A stretch of 64,000 bases of DNA from Meiothermus sp. (GCF_026004055.1 NZ_BPIJ01000002.1:683803-747802); one strand, 5' to 3'. Counted from the first letter of the stretch, positions 7,581-17,410 are shown. The notes: a model not told the origin generated them from the letters alone. Numbers and translations are program-made.

Positions 7581-8957
7581 ATGTCAAACAGGACAGCCGA
7601 GGCCGTCATCTGCGGAGCCGGCATCGCCGGGGTCACGGCGGCCTATTACCTGGCGAAAAAGGGCTTGAAGAACATCGTCGTGGTGGAGCAGGGCGACCCT
7701 CTTTCGCTCACCTCCGACAAGTCCACGGAGGCCTACCGCAACTGGTGGCCGGGGCCAGACGGCCAGATGATCGCCTTCATGAACCGCAGCATCGAGCTGC
7801 TCGAGTCCATTGCCCAGGAATCTTCCAATCGCATCCACCTGAACCGCCGGGGCTACCTCTACGCTACTGCCGATGCAGGCAAAATTCCCATGCTGGCCGA
7901 GGTCGCCCAGGACGCAGCGCTAAAAGGAGCAGGGGAATTGCGCGTACATACCGGCAACCCCAGCTCATATCGGCCTTCTTTGCCCCAGGGCTTTGAAGGG
8001 GGGCTCGAGGGGGCCGACCTGATTACCGACCCAGCCCTGATCCGGCAGTACTTCCCTTACCTAACCCCCGACACCCGGGCGGTGTTGCACGTCCGACGGG
8101 CGGGCTGGCTCTCGGCCCAACAACTGGGTATGTACCTGCTGGAAAAAGCCCGCGTGTGGGGCGTTCGTTTGCTTCGCGGGCAGGTGATGGGAGTAGACAC
8201 TACCGGCGGCGGGGTGCAGTCGGTGCAGATCAAGCAGAAAGATGGCTCAATACAGAACATCGAAACTTCTGTCTTCATCAACGCTGCTGGCCCCATGCAA
8301 AAACAGGTGGGCCAGATGCTGGGGGTGGAGCTGCCCATATTTGCCGAGCGGCACCTCAAGATGAGCTTCAGCGAAAGCCTGGGTGTGGTACCCCGCGAGG
8401 CCCCCATGCTGATCTGGATGGACGAGGTAGAGCTGCCCTGGAGCCTCGAGGAGCGCGAGCTGTTGGCCCAAGACGAGTCCCTCCGCTGGCTCTTGCAGAG
8501 ACTGCCCGCCGGAGTGCATGGCCGGCCCGATGGGCACGGGGATAGCCCCACCCTGATTGTGCTCTACAACCTGCATACCGAAGCAGTAGAGCCGGTTTTT
8601 CCCCTGCCCCCAGACCCCCACTACGCCGAGATCGCCTTGCGTGGCCTGTCGGTAATGGTTCCGGGTCTACAGCGGTATTTTGACAAAGCCCCCAGGCCCT
8701 GGATAGACGGGGGCTATTACCTCAAAACCCAGGAAAACCGCCCGCTCATTGGCCCGCTGCCGGTGCGGGGTGCCTACCTGGTGGGGGCCTTGTCGGGCTT
8801 TGGCGTGATGGCCGCCTGTGCTGCAGGAGAACTGCTAGCGGCCCATGTGACCGGCGCTGCCTTGCCCCATTACGCCCCGGCTTTTGCCCTTTCACGCTAC
8901 CAAGACCCGGCCTATCAAAAGCTGCTGCAAGACTGGGGTGATACGGCGCAGCTATAG
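7581..8957 (+). CDS. FAD-dependent oxidoreductase of the DAO (D-amino-acid oxidase/DadA/sarcosine) family
   Basis: A 458-residue flavoprotein. The N-terminal dinucleotide fold is EAVICGAGIAGVTAAYYLAKKG, followed by the DAO-family STEAYRNWWPG segment and a C-terminal ENRPLIGPLPVRGAYLVGALSG that closes the FAD site. The family oxidises secondary or primary amines (D-amino acids, sarcosine, dimethylglycine, glycine betaine derivatives). Neighbouring aminotransferases and amine transporters suggest an amine substrate. The ATG immediately follows a perfect GTATAC palindrome, implying tight repression and a leaderless mRNA. It ends 11 bp before the convergent GH43 gene. Confidence 0.83.
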   Translation: MSNRTAEAVICGAGIAGVTAAYYLAKKGLKNIVVVEQGDPLSLTSDKSTEAYRNWWPGPDGQMIAFMNRSIELLESIAQESSNRIHLNRRGYLYATADAGKIPMLAEVAQDAALKGAGELRVHTGNPSSYRPSLPQGFEGGLEGADLITDPALIRQYFPYLTPDTRAVLHVRRAGWLSAQQLGMYLLEKARVWGVRLLRGQVMGVDTTGGGVQSVQIKQKDGSIQNIETSVFINAAGPMQKQVGQMLGVELPIFAERHLKMSFSESLGVVPREAPMLIWMDEVELPWSLEERELLAQDESLRWLLQRLPAGVHGRPDGHGDSPTLIVLYNLHTEAVEPVFPLPPDPHYAEIALRGLSVMVPGLQRYFDKAPRPWIDGGYYLKTQENRPLIGPLPVRGAYLVGALSGFGVMAACAAGELLAAHVTGAALPHYAPAFALSRYQDPAYQKLLQDWGDTAQL

Positions 8958-8968
8958 GCCGGCATCTT

Positions 8969-10579
8969 TTACTTGTGGCCATTTTCCTGTAGTGCCTTGT
9001 AAGAGAAGAACTCAAAATCGGCGTACAGGCGGGCCCCGCTCAAATCCTGGGCACAAAGCCCGATGAAGGTGCCGGTAAAGCCCAAGCCCCGGCAATACTC
9101 GTCGGAAAGCTTGTGGGTGGGGTAGCGCAGGGGTACGGGCTGCCAGTCTTTCCCGTTGGCCGAGTAGGCAAAGCCAAAGGTCTCCCGCTCGAAGCGCACC
9201 TTCAGGTAGACCCGGCCCCAGCCCTCAACGGGCAGCTCCTGGCCTAAAGGCTCGTCGTAGCGGCCGTTTTCACAGGCGAGAACGCTGAGGGTCTTGCCCA
9301 GGTGCTCGTCACGGCTTAGGCGTAGGTAGACCCAATTTCCGGTGTCGTAGTAGCAGACCAGACCGGCCATCTGCTGGAAGTGCTGGGGCTCAAACTCGAG
9401 GGCGGTCTCGGCCTCGGCAAAGAAGTGCTGCAGACGGCGGGCCACCAGGCTCTGGCGGTGGCGCGAACTGAGGGACTCCCGCCCGTAAAGCCGCAGATAG
9501 CCCGGCCGCTCACTGAGGGAGAGCCAGGAGGGGTCGGGGGGGTGGCGCAGGGTTTGGAAGTGCAGGCTTAGGGTAGGGGTGTCAAAGTCGTCCCGCTCGG
9601 GCTCGGCGGGCCAGGGGTGGGGGGGCAGGGCAGGGGCTTCGACCTCGAGGGCCGGGGCGTTGCCCCCGTGGGCCAGCCGGGGCCAGCCGTCGGGCGTCCA
9701 GATCAGCCTCTGGAGCGCGGTCTCACGGCCCAGGGGGCAGTGCCGCCGGGGCGCGTGGGGGGGCTCGAGGGGGCGCCCCACCAGGTGGGCTAGGTACCAC
9801 TCCCCCCCCGGGGTCTCCACCAGCGAGGCGTGGCCGGCCTTCTGCAGGGGCAGCTCAGGGCAGCCCTTGGCGGTGAGGGTGGGGTAGCAGGGATCCACCT
9901 CGTAGGGCCCCTCGATACAGCGCGAGCGGGCCACGGTCACGGCGTGCTCGTAGACCGTGCCCCCCTCGGCCACCACCAGGTAGTACCAGCCATCCTTCTT
10001 GTAAAGGTGGGGCCCCTCGGTTACCCCCAGAGGGGTGCCCCGGAAGATGTTCCGCACCGGCCCCACCAGCCGCTTCTGTACCGGGTCGTACTCCTGCAGG
10101 AGGATGCCGGCGAAGGGGTTTTTCCCCTTGCGGTGGTCCCACTGCATGTTGAGGAGCCACTTGCGCCCGTCGGTATCGTGAAAAAGCGAGGGGTCAAAAC
10201 CCGAGGCGTTCAGGTAGACCGGCTCCGACCAAGGGCCCTCGATGCGTTCTGCGGTCACCAGATAGTTGTGGGTGTCCTTGAAGGCCTCGCTGTTGCCCCA
10301 GGTCTTCACATCGGTGTAGACCAAGTAAAACCGCTCCCCGTCGTGGCTCAAGCATGGGGCCCATACCCCTCCCGAGTCGGGGTTGCCCAGCAGGTCAAGC
10401 TGCGAGGTGCGGGTCAGGGCGTAGCCCACCGGCCGCCAGTGCACCAGGTCGCGCGAGTGGTGGAGGCGCACCCCCGGCCACCACTCAAAGGTGGAGGTGG
10501 CGATGTAGTAGTCTTCCCCTACCCGCAGGATCGAGGGGTCGGGGTGGAAGCCCCGCAGCACCGGGTTGAGAATCCTCAC
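8969..10579 (-). CDS. GH43 beta-xylosidase with C-terminal beta-sandwich domain
   Basis: A 536-residue glycoside hydrolase family 43 enzyme, expected to release xylose from xylo-oligosaccharides. The five-bladed catalytic domain begins [17 protein letters not shown] (catalytic base Asp in HPDPS) and contains [13 protein letters not shown] and [16 protein letters not shown] (acid Glu). The last ~190 residues form the concanavalin-like domain typical of GH43 xylosidases ([17 protein letters not shown]). There is no signal peptide, so it is intracellular. I start it at GTG 10579, overlapping the TGA of the GH1 gene (GTGA); a longer open frame upstream lies inside GH1 and is not homologous. It is the last gene of the xylan operon. 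Confidence 0.9.
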   Translation of the reverse strand: MRILNPVLRGFHPDPSILRVGEDYYIATSTFEWWPGVRLHHSRDLVHWRPVGYALTRTSQLDLLGNPDSGGVWAPCLSHDGERFYLVYTDVKTWGNSEAFKDTHNYLVTAERIEGPWSEPVYLNASGFDPSLFHDTDGRKWLLNMQWDHRKGKNPFAGILLQEYDPVQKRLVGPVRNIFRGTPLGVTEGPHLYKKDGWYYLVVAEGGTVYEHAVTVARSRCIEGPYEVDPCYPTLTAKGCPELPLQKAGHASLVETPGGEWYLAHLVGRPLEPPHAPRRHCPLGRETALQRLIWTPDGWPRLAHGGNAPALEVEAPALPPHPWPAEPERDDFDTPTLSLHFQTLRHPPDPSWLSLSERPGYLRLYGRESLSSRHRQSLVARRLQHFFAEAETALEFEPQHFQQMAGLVCYYDTGNWVYLRLSRDEHLGKTLSVLACENGRYDEPLGQELPVEGWGRVYLKVRFERETFGFAYSANGKDWQPVPLRYPTHKLSDEYCRGLGFTGTFIGLCAQDLSGARLYADFEFFSYKALQENGHK

Positions 10580-11910
10580 GACCGCACCACCTCCCGCAAA
10601 AAGCCCTGCCACCAGCGCCCGCTCTCCTTGAGGCGGCGCCGCTGGGTGGCGAAGTCCACGTGAACCAGGCCGAAGCGCTTGCTGTAGCCCTCGGCCCACT
10701 CAAAGTTGTCAAGCAGGCTCCAGACAAAATAGCCCCGCAGGGGTACGCCCTCCTGTAGGGCGGTGAGGCACTGGGCAAGGTGGCGCTGCAGGTAGTGGAT
10801 GCGCTCCAAATCGCGAACCTCCCCATCCTCGCCCACGGCATCCGGGTAGGCGGCCCCGTTCTCGGTAATGTAGATGGCCTCTGGACGGTATTCGCGCCAA
10901 AGCCGCCGCAGCAGCTCCAGAAGGCCCTCGGGGTAGACCTCCCAGCCCATTGCGGTGCGTTCCTCATCGACCCGGACGTACTGAAAGCGGTAAGGCCCCT
11001 CAGAATCCTCCCGCACCACCGCCCGGGAGTAGTAGTTGACGCCCAGGAAGTCGGTGGGGGTAGCAATGGTCGTCAGGTCGCCCTCCTGCACCGGCGGGGT
11101 GGCCTGGCCGTAGAGGGCCAGCATGTCCTTTGGGTAGCCAAAGCCAAACAGCGGGTCTAGGTACCAGCGGTTCTGGAAGCCGTCAAAGCGGTGGGCTGCG
11201 GCGATGTCCGCGGGGTGGGGGGAGGCCGGGTGGCCGGGCGAGAGGTTTAGGGTGATGCCCACCTGGGCCCCGGGCACATTTTGCCGGATGAGGGGCACCG
11301 CCAGGCCGTGGGCCAGCAGCAGGTGGTGGGCGGCCCGCACGGCTAGCTCTAAGTTCTGCTTGCCCGGGGCGTGTACCCCGGCCAAGTAGCCCAGATGGGC
11401 CGAACACCAGGGCTCGTTGAGGGTAATCCAGTGGCGTACCCGGTCGCCCAGCCGGCGGGTGAGGAGGTCGGCGTACTCGGCAAAGGCGTAGGCCGTCCCC
11501 CGCGCCGGCCAGCCCCCCTGGTCCTCCAGGGGCTGGGGCAGATCCCAGTGGTAGAGGGTAACCCAGGGGGTAATGCCTTGGGCCAGGAGAGCATCCACCA
11601 GGCGGTCGTAAAAGGCCAGGCCCTTCTCGTTGACCCTGCCTCGCCCCTCGGGGAGGATGCGGGGCCAGGCCACCGAGAAGCGGTAGGCGTTGACCCCTAG
11701 CTCCTTTATCAGGGCGATGTCCTCCAAGTAGCGGTGGTAGTGGTCGCAGGCCACGTCGCCCGTATCGCCGCCGTGGGTCTTGCCCGGGGTGTGGCTGAAG
11801 GTGTCCCAGATGCTCACCCCTCGGCCGTCCTCGGCCACGGCCCCTTCAATCTGGTAGGCCGAGGTGGCGGTGCCCCAGGTAAAGTCGGAGGGAAAGTCGC
11901 TTCGCTTCAT
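10576..11910 (-). CDS. GH1 beta-glucosidase/beta-glycosidase
   Basis: A 444-residue family 1 glycoside hydrolase that cleaves terminal beta-linked glucose (often galactose, fucose or xylose too) from oligosaccharides in the cytoplasm. It starts [19 protein letters not shown], carries the acid/base Glu166 in TLNEPWC and the nucleophile Glu350 in YITENGAA, and ends with the [19 protein letters not shown] aglycone-site segment. ATG 11910 has a TGAGGAGATTTGC leader with a good ribosome-binding site; an upstream in-frame ATG inside the xylanase gene is ignored. It lies between GH10 (10 bp upstream) and GH43 (overlapping). Confidence 0.93.
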   Translation of the reverse strand: MKRSDFPSDFTWGTATSAYQIEGAVAEDGRGVSIWDTFSHTPGKTHGGDTGDVACDHYHRYLEDIALIKELGVNAYRFSVAWPRILPEGRGRVNEKGLAFYDRLVDALLAQGITPWVTLYHWDLPQPLEDQGGWPARGTAYAFAEYADLLTRRLGDRVRHWITLNEPWCSAHLGYLAGVHAPGKQNLELAVRAAHHLLLAHGLAVPLIRQNVPGAQVGITLNLSPGHPASPHPADIAAAHRFDGFQNRWYLDPLFGFGYPKDMLALYGQATPPVQEGDLTTIATPTDFLGVNYYSRAVVREDSEGPYRFQYVRVDEERTAMGWEVYPEGLLELLRRLWREYRPEAIYITENGAAYPDAVGEDGEVRDLERIHYLQRHLAQCLTALQEGVPLRGYFVWSLLDNFEWAEGYSKRFGLVHVDFATQRRRLKESGRWWQGFLREVVRS

Positions 11911-11920
11911 GCAAATCTCC

Positions 11921-12919
11921 TCAGGGTTGCTGCAAGGCTTGCTGTAGGGCAAAGTAGGCGGGCTTAGGCCGATAGTCGGCGTCAAAGATGAGGGGTTCGC
12001 TGGCCGACCGCCAGGAATGGGCGTCGGTGAAACCCCAAAGGGTGAAGGCTTTGCAGCGGGGCTGGCCCAAGCAGACCCGCATTACCTCACGGTACACCTG
12101 GGCCTGCTTCTCTAAGCGCTCGGCCCGGCTGCCAGGCCCACCAAGCCGCACGTCCATCTCGGTGATGTGAATTTCCAGGCCCAGCCTGGCGAAGCGCTCG
12201 AGGTTCTCCGCCATGCGCACCGCCCCAGGCGAGAAGCCCAGATCCACGTGCACCTGAAAGCCCACCCCATCCAGGGGCACGCCTTTTTCCCTTAGCCCCT
12301 TAAGCAAAGCGTAGATGGCGTCCGACTTGGGGCCCAGCCCCTCAGCCCCGTAGTCGTTGTAGAAGAGCTTGGCCTGGGGGTCGGCCTCGCGGGCCAAGCG
12401 GAAGGCCTTCTCCAGGTAGTCGGGCAGGACTTCAAAAGGGGTTGGGCGCAGCTTGGCATCGTCCCCAACCGCCTCGTTGACCACATCCCAGTAGACGATC
12501 CGGCCTCGGTAGCGCCCCATTACGGTCTGGATGTGTTCGCGCAAAATGGCCTCCATCTCGCTGGCGCTAAAACGCCCATACATCCAACGTGGAAGCTGCT
12601 GGTGCCAGACCAGGGTGTGCCCCCGCACGGCCATGCGGTTTTTTTGAGCAAAATCCATCAGCAGGTCGGCCAGGGCAAAGTTGTACTGGCCGCGGGAGGT
12701 CTGTAAAGCCCCCCACTTCATCACGTTCTCGGCTACCACCAGGTTGAACTCCTGGGCCAAGATCCGGGCGTACTCGGGCTCCTGCAGGAGCAGGCTGGGC
12801 TCCACCGCGGCCCCAATCTGAAGGTTGCGCTTTTCGGCCAGGGCGCGCAGCGGCGGGCCAGATTGCGCCAGGGCCATAAGTAAACACATGAGCATCCAGC
12901 TCCACAGGCGAAAAAACAT
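11921..12919 (-). CDS. GH10 endo-1,4-beta-xylanase
   Basis: A 332-residue family 10 xylanase which cuts the xylan backbone. An N-terminal hydrophobic segment ([19 protein letters not shown]) is a signal peptide, so it is exported. The TIM barrel shows [15 protein letters not shown], the acid/base Glu149 in WDVVNEA and the nucleophile Glu254 in HITEMDVR, then [11 protein letters not shown]. The length is that of a bare catalytic domain, with no carbohydrate-binding module. GAGGAGGG precedes the ATG. As the exported enzyme of the operon it would make the oligosaccharides taken up by the ABC importer encoded just upstream. Confidence 0.94.
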   Translation of the reverse strand: MFFRLWSWMLMCLLMALAQSGPPLRALAEKRNLQIGAAVEPSLLLQEPEYARILAQEFNLVVAENVMKWGALQTSRGQYNFALADLLMDFAQKNRMAVRGHTLVWHQQLPRWMYGRFSASEMEAILREHIQTVMGRYRGRIVYWDVVNEAVGDDAKLRPTPFEVLPDYLEKAFRLAREADPQAKLFYNDYGAEGLGPKSDAIYALLKGLREKGVPLDGVGFQVHVDLGFSPGAVRMAENLERFARLGLEIHITEMDVRLGGPGSRAERLEKQAQVYREVMRVCLGQPRCKAFTLWGFTDAHSWRSASEPLIFDADYRPKPAYFALQQALQQP

Positions 12920-13000
12920 GAGCCCTCCTCTGGAATAGGCACCTTGAGATACCTGTGCTTTCTGCAGTAGTCCATCAATCGGTTCTGAACAAGTTCCTTC

Positions 13001-13843
13001 TCAGTTCTTGACCGCGCCCGAGGTCAGCCCCTCCATGAGCTGCCGGGCAGCCAGGGCAAACACCAGCAAAAGCGGGGCCACCAAAAGCGCTGTACCGGTC
13101 ATAATGGCCCCCCACTCCACGTCGGTGGCCCCCTGCAAGGTGCGCAGCACCACCGGCAGGGTCTTGGTCTCCTGGGTACGCATGATTACGTTCACATCGG
13201 CAAAGCGGTTCCACGAGCCAATGAAGGTGATAAGGCCCAGGGTGCCCAGGGCCGGGCGGATGAGGGGCAGCACGATGCGCCGGTATATCTGAAACTCGCT
13301 GCAGCCGTCTATCCGGGCCGCGTCCACCAGCTCCTTGGGAATCGCCGACACGATGTACTGACGCATCATGAAGATGCCCACCGCGCTGGCCATTCCCGGT
13401 ACCCAGAGGGCCTTGGGGGTGTTAATCCAGCCAATCTGGTAGATGAGCAGGTAGAAGGGAATTAGGTTCAGGATGGCCGGCACCAGCAAGGTGGCCAGCA
13501 CCACCCCAAAGAGCCGCTCCCGCCAGCGGAACTCGTACATCGCGAAGCCAAAACCGGCCAGGCTGCTGAAAAAGAGGCTGGTCACCGTGACCATGATGGC
13601 CAGGTAGAGGTTGTTCCAGTAGGCCCGCCAGAAGGGAATCTTCTCCAGCAGAATCTGGTAGTTGCTCCAAAAGTGCTCGCCAAACCAAAGGGGTGGGGGA
13701 AAACCGAAAATCTCCGAGCGCTGGTGGGTGGCGAAGACGAAAATAAAGTAAAAAGGCGCCACCGTGAGCACCCCACCCAGCACCAGAAGGGCATAGCCCC
13801 CTAGCCGCACCAGCAAGGCGCCCAACGAATTCTTCCTGTTCAT
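13001..13843 (-). CDS. Sugar ABC transporter permease, MalG-like
   Basis: A 280-residue carbohydrate-type (CUT1) permease with about six membrane helices; the first is LGGYALLVLGGVLTVAPFYFIFVF. The EAA loop that contacts the ATPase is KELVDAARIDGCSEFQIYRRIVLPLIRPA. I place the start at ATG 13843; the open frame continues upstream but overlaps the partner permease. It begins one base after the end of the MalF-like gene. No ATPase is encoded in the operon, as is common for CUT1 systems that share an MsmK-type ATPase. The xylo-oligosaccharide substrate is inferred from context. Confidence 0.9.
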   Translation of the reverse strand: MNRKNSLGALLVRLGGYALLVLGGVLTVAPFYFIFVFATHQRSEIFGFPPPLWFGEHFWSNYQILLEKIPFWRAYWNNLYLAIMVTVTSLFFSSLAGFGFAMYEFRWRERLFGVVLATLLVPAILNLIPFYLLIYQIGWINTPKALWVPGMASAVGIFMMRQYIVSAIPKELVDAARIDGCSEFQIYRRIVLPLIRPALGTLGLITFIGSWNRFADVNVIMRTQETKTLPVVLRTLQGATDVEWGAIMTGTALLVAPLLLVFALAARQLMEGLTSGAVKN

Positions 13844-13844
13844 C

Positions 13845-14828
13845 TCATTCGCCTCCTCGAGCCGCGCGGCCGAAAACCAGGTGATTGAGGTAGGTGAGGA
13901 TGCCGATGAACACAAAGAGAATCCAGGCAATGGAAGCCGCAGTGCCCATCTCGAGCCACTCAAAAGCCGTGCGGTACATGTACATGGTTGCGGTCTGGCC
14001 GCCGGGTGTGGCAGTGCTGGCCCCACCGTTCAGGAGTACGAAGGGCTGCTCAAAAAGCTGCATGTTGCCGATGATGGTGAGGCTTACCGCAAAGAACATC
14101 ATGGGCCGCAGAAGCGGCAGGGTGATGTAGCGAAACTGCTGCCAGCGGCTGGCCCCGTCCACCGCGGCGGCCTCGTAGAGGTCTTTGGGGATGGCCTGGA
14201 TGGCCGAGAGGTAGAGCAGGGTGTTCCAACCGGTAAACTGCCAGACCACCACCACCGCCAGGGCGTACTTGATGTTGGCGCTGGTGAACCAGTTGATGTT
14301 TTGGTCGGGCAACAGCGCCCCCAAAAGCGGCCAGGTGTTGAGGTGGGCGATGACCAGGTTAATCACCCCGTTGTGGGTGGCGAAGAGGGTGTTGAAGATG
14401 AGCGCAATGGCCACCGAGGAGGTGATGTAGGGCAGGAAGTAGACCGCGGTGACAAAGGTCTTGAAGCGGCTCAGCACCATGTGAATCACAAAGGCCAGCG
14501 GAATCGCGATGAGGTGCTGGGGCAGCCCCGAGAACACCCCTAGCCAGACCGTGTTCCACATGGAGCGCCAGAACATGGGGTCGGTAAGGGTAAAGGTGTA
14601 GTTCTCGAGCCCCACAAACTTCCAGCGGCCCCAGCCATCGCTGGGCGTCCAGGACTGGAAGGACATGTACAGCGAAAAAAGCGTGGGGTACAGGCCAAAT
14701 ATCAGGAAGAGGATGAAAAAGGGGCTGATGAAGATATAGGGGGCGTATCGCCGCTGAAAGTTGCTCCAGCGCATGGCCCAGCGGGAAGGGTCGGAAAGGG
14801 GGCTGGCTTTGCTTAGGCTCTCTTGCAC
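13845..14828 (-). CDS. Sugar ABC transporter permease, MalF-like
   Basis: A 327-residue CUT1 permease. The first helix is YIFISPFFILFLIFGLYPTL and the EAA loop is KDLYEAAAVDGASRWQQFRYITLPLLRP. The start is GTG 14828, preceded by AAAAGGAGGAAGC, a strong ribosome-binding site; an upstream in-frame ATG is less likely. A strong hairpin and a GAAAG-C-CTTTC palindrome lie between it and the binding-protein gene, so permease expression can be set apart from that of the binding protein. Confidence 0.9.
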   Translation of the reverse strand: MQESLSKASPLSDPSRWAMRWSNFQRRYAPYIFISPFFILFLIFGLYPTLFSLYMSFQSWTPSDGWGRWKFVGLENYTFTLTDPMFWRSMWNTVWLGVFSGLPQHLIAIPLAFVIHMVLSRFKTFVTAVYFLPYITSSVAIALIFNTLFATHNGVINLVIAHLNTWPLLGALLPDQNINWFTSANIKYALAVVVVWQFTGWNTLLYLSAIQAIPKDLYEAAAVDGASRWQQFRYITLPLLRPMMFFAVSLTIIGNMQLFEQPFVLLNGGASTATPGGQTATMYMYRTAFEWLEMGTAASIAWILFVFIGILTYLNHLVFGRAARGGE

Positions 14829-14858
14829 GCTTCCTCCTTTTGCGGGCCCCAGGTTTTG

Positions 14859-14871
14859 TGAAAGCCTTTCA
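14859..14871. promoter_or_regulatory. TGAAAG-C-CTTTCA palindrome between binding protein and permease
   Basis: A perfect 6-1-6 inverted repeat, 30 bp upstream of the MalF-like start. It shares the GAAAG/CTTTC half-sites of the 20-bp LacI-type operator at 16203 but has one central base instead of the GCGC centre. It may be an internal operator or a weak one. Confidence 0.45.
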
Positions 14872-14887
14872 AAAGGGGCCACAGAAA

Positions 14888-14915
14888 GGGGGAGAAGGGG
14901 CTACCCTTCTCCCCC
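14888..14915 (-). terminator. Strong intra-operon hairpin after the binding-protein gene
   Basis: A perfect 12-bp stem (GGGGGAGAAGGG with CCCTTCTCCCCC, four-base loop) just downstream of the binding-protein stop codon on the − strand, followed by a short T-containing stretch. It is probably a partial terminator or an RNA-stabilising hairpin giving more binding protein than permease, a common arrangement in CUT1 operons. Confidence 0.65.
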
Positions 14916-14921
14916 CTCCCG

Positions 14922-16154
14922 CTAGCGCATGCGGCGCTCGATGAGCCGCTTGGCCTCGGCCAAGGCCGAGGGGATGTCCTTCCCTTCGTCCAACACCTGG
15001 GAGAGGGCAGTACCCAGAATTTCGTAGGCGATGCGGTCGTACTTGTTGGCCTTGAGGGGCTTGACCCGGCGGGCCGCGTCACGCCAGAGCAGCCGGGCCT
15101 GCTGGCCACCCAAGAACTCCACCGGCTCAGCGAAGGAGGGGTCGTTCTGGGCCGCAAGCAGCGCGGGGAAGGCGCCAATGGCCTTGAACCCAGCAATCTG
15201 GGCCTCCTCGGTGGTGGTCACATACTTGATGAACTCCCAGGCTAGGGCTTTGTTCTTTGAAGCGGTGGGGATGCCGTAGAAACTACCCCCCCAGGAGGCG
15301 TACATGCCCTCGGGGAGCTGCTGCACCCGCCACAAGCCCTTGGTCTCGGGGGCCATCCAGTTTTGCAGGTGGCCCTGCAGCCAGGCCCCGGAGAACTGGG
15401 TGGCCACGGTGCCCTTCTTGAAGGCGTCGTACCACTCGTTGGTCCAGGCTCCGATGCGGGCGTCCAAGCCTGCGGTGCGGATGTTACGGGCCAGCTCGAA
15501 GGCCCGCACAAAGCGGGGGCTATCCACCACTACGCTGCCCTTTTCGTCAAAGTATGGGCTGTTGTTGGCGGGGGTGGTGGCGAAGATGTTAATCCAGGCC
15601 ACATCGGCCGCATCGGCGATCAGAAAAGCTCCGGTGGCGCTCTTGATCTTGCGGCCCGCTGCGATATAGCCGGGCCATGTCATCATGCTCTTGGGATCTA
15701 CACCGGCCTTTTGCAGGATGTCCACCCGGTAGAAAAAGGTGCCGGGGCCGATGTCGGTGGGCATGGCGATGAACCGCCCGTCGGAAGCGGTGGCCTGGGC
15801 GATGGTGTAGGGGGTGAAAAGCCGCTTGTACTGGCTGGCGTTGTAGGGGGCCTTATTTAGGTCTTCAAAGCCCTGGCCTTCGGCAAAGCGCCCCACAAAG
15901 CCAATCTCGATGGCCGCCACGTCGGGCAGGCCCTGCCCGGTGGCCAAAGCGGTGGTGAGGGCGTTGTGGTGGTCGGCGTACTGCTGGATGACCAGCTTGA
16001 CCTCGACGTTGGGGAACTTCTTGTTGAAGAGGGGAATCTGGGCTTTCAGGGAGTCGTCCAGGTTGGGAAAGACCGCCACCGTGAGGGTGGTTTTCTGGGC
16101 CAGCCCCAGCGCACAGAACGCCAGCAGGGCCAAAAGGGTAAGGGTTCGCTTCAT
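14922..16154 (-). CDS. Extracellular sugar-binding protein of ABC importer
   Basis: A 410-residue family 1 solute-binding protein, the receptor of the CUT1 importer encoded just downstream. It starts MKRTLTLLALLAFCALGLAQ (signal peptide), then TTLTVAVFPNLDDSLKAQIPLFNKK, and shows ATGQGLPDVAAIEIGFVGRFA and SGAWLQGHL typical of the family. ATG 16154 has GGAGGTATCC before it. A perfect 20-bp LacI-type palindrome lies 49-68 bp upstream, consistent with control by the adjacent LacI regulator. Ligand is most likely xylo-oligosaccharides, by operon context only. Confidence 0.91.
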   Translation of the reverse strand: MKRTLTLLALLAFCALGLAQKTTLTVAVFPNLDDSLKAQIPLFNKKFPNVEVKLVIQQYADHHNALTTALATGQGLPDVAAIEIGFVGRFAEGQGFEDLNKAPYNASQYKRLFTPYTIAQATASDGRFIAMPTDIGPGTFFYRVDILQKAGVDPKSMMTWPGYIAAGRKIKSATGAFLIADAADVAWINIFATTPANNSPYFDEKGSVVVDSPRFVRAFELARNIRTAGLDARIGAWTNEWYDAFKKGTVATQFSGAWLQGHLQNWMAPETKGLWRVQQLPEGMYASWGGSFYGIPTASKNKALAWEFIKYVTTTEEAQIAGFKAIGAFPALLAAQNDPSFAEPVEFLGGQQARLLWRDAARRVKPLKANKYDRIAYEILGTALSQVLDEGKDIPSALAEAKRLIERRMR

Positions 16155-16202
16155 GGATACCTCCTTTTTTGGAGCTTCCCGCTCCTCAGGTTGCCTCGAG
16201 CC

Positions 16203-16222
16203 TTTTGAAAGCGCTTTCAAAA
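16203..16222. promoter_or_regulatory. LacI/CRE-type operator, perfect 20-bp palindrome
   Basis: TTTTGAAAGCGCTTTCAAAA is fully symmetric with a central CG, the classic form recognised by LacI-family regulators and CcpA-like proteins. It lies 49 bp upstream of the binding-protein start and 39 bp downstream of the regulator stop, so it is the main operator of the xylan operon. Confidence 0.85.
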
Positions 16223-16260
16223 AATCCTACTCTACGCTTTACCTCCTTCCAAGCCGAAAA

Positions 16261-17289
16261 CTAGTCCACGGGGTGCACCCAGCGCACCCCAGAAGAGCGC
16301 AACATGGCGGTGGATTCGCGCACCACCAGGCGGGCTGCGAGGGGTTTGGGGGTATAGTCGTGTCTCTCGAGCAGCGCCAGAACCAGCCGAGCCGCTTCCC
16401 AGCCCATCTCCAGGCCCGGCTGGCGCACCGTGGTCAGGGGTGGGGTGAAGTAGCTGGAGCTGGGCAGATCGTCAAAGCCCACCAAAGAGACGTCGTGGGG
16501 CACCCGGATGCCCCGACGGTACAGGGCCACGTTGGCCCCATAGGCCATCTGGTCGTTGGCGGCGAAGATGGCGGTGAACAAGGCCCCTCGAGCCAAAAGG
16601 GCCTCCACCGCCAAAAGTCCGGAGGGCTCGAGGTAGTCCCCCTCCACCACCAAGGCCGGGTCGAAGGAAAGGCCCGCCCCTTCTAGCGCCCGCCGGTAGC
16701 CGCGTAGGCGCTCAATGGCGTCGCGGTGGGACTGAGGCCCCGCGATGTGGGCAATCCGCCGGTGCCCCAGTTCAATCAAGTGCCGGGTGCCCTCGTAAGC
16801 CCCCTGGGCGTTGTCAATGCCCAAGCAACGCAGCCCCGGGATGCTCCGCCCCACCACCACCACCGGCATGCTTTGAGCCAGCTCCAGAAGCCTCTCCTCC
16901 GGCACACTGCCGTCCATGACGATCAGGCCGTCTACCTGTCGGCTGACTATTACTTTTAAGGCGGCCTCTTCCTGGTCGGCCCGCCAGTGCCCGCTGGCAA
17001 AGATGGGGTGGTAGGGGGTGCCCTCCAGGGCCTGCTCCACCCCCTTGAGCATCTCGCCATAGTAGGGACTGCTGATCTCCTGGGTGACCACCCCAATGGA
17101 GAGAGAGCGCCCTTGGGCCAGCCCTTTGGCCAAAATGTTGGGGCGATAGTGCAAGCGCTCTATAGCTTTTAACACAGCATCGCGCTTCTTAGCCTTGACT
17201 CGAGCTGTACCATTAATAACCCGTGAAACCGTACTGGGCGAAACCCCCGCCTCACGGGCCACGTCGCTCAAGGTTACGGCTTCCTTCAA
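16261..17289 (-). CDS. LacI-family transcriptional regulator of xylan operon
   Basis: A 342-residue LacI/GalR repressor. The helix-turn-helix and hinge occupy the first ~60 residues (VTLSDVAREAGVSPSTVSRVING, then RPNILAKGLAQGRS), followed by the periplasmic-binding-protein-like effector domain (SIGVVTQEISSPYYGEML; VSLVGFDDLPSSSYFTPPLTTVRQP). It lies first in the − strand operon. A degenerate operator at 17336-17355, 47 bp before its start, suggests autoregulation. The inducer is probably xylose or a xylo-oligosaccharide, by context. Confidence 0.93.
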   Translation of the reverse strand: MKEAVTLSDVAREAGVSPSTVSRVINGTARVKAKKRDAVLKAIERLHYRPNILAKGLAQGRSLSIGVVTQEISSPYYGEMLKGVEQALEGTPYHPIFASGHWRADQEEAALKVIVSRQVDGLIVMDGSVPEERLLELAQSMPVVVVGRSIPGLRCLGIDNAQGAYEGTRHLIELGHRRIAHIAGPQSHRDAIERLRGYRRALEGAGLSFDPALVVEGDYLEPSGLLAVEALLARGALFTAIFAANDQMAYGANVALYRRGIRVPHDVSLVGFDDLPSSSYFTPPLTTVRQPGLEMGWEAARLVLALLERHDYTPKPLAARLVVRESTAMLRSSGVRWVHPVD

Positions 17290-17335
17290 GATGCCTCCTA
17301 GGGTAATTGCGGTATTGTGCTAAATGTTAAACAGA

Positions 17336-17355
17336 TTTTGAAAGCGCTGTCAATA
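17336..17355. promoter_or_regulatory. Imperfect LacI-type operator upstream of regulator gene
   Basis: TTTTGAAAGCGCTGTCAATA matches the operator at 16203 except in the right arm. Its position before the lacI-type start suggests weak autorepression. Confidence 0.65.
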
Positions 17356-17410
17356 CCTGCTTCCTTTAGCAGCGTATTGCTGGACTGTGTGCAGCGTATA
17401 TGTGGACAGG

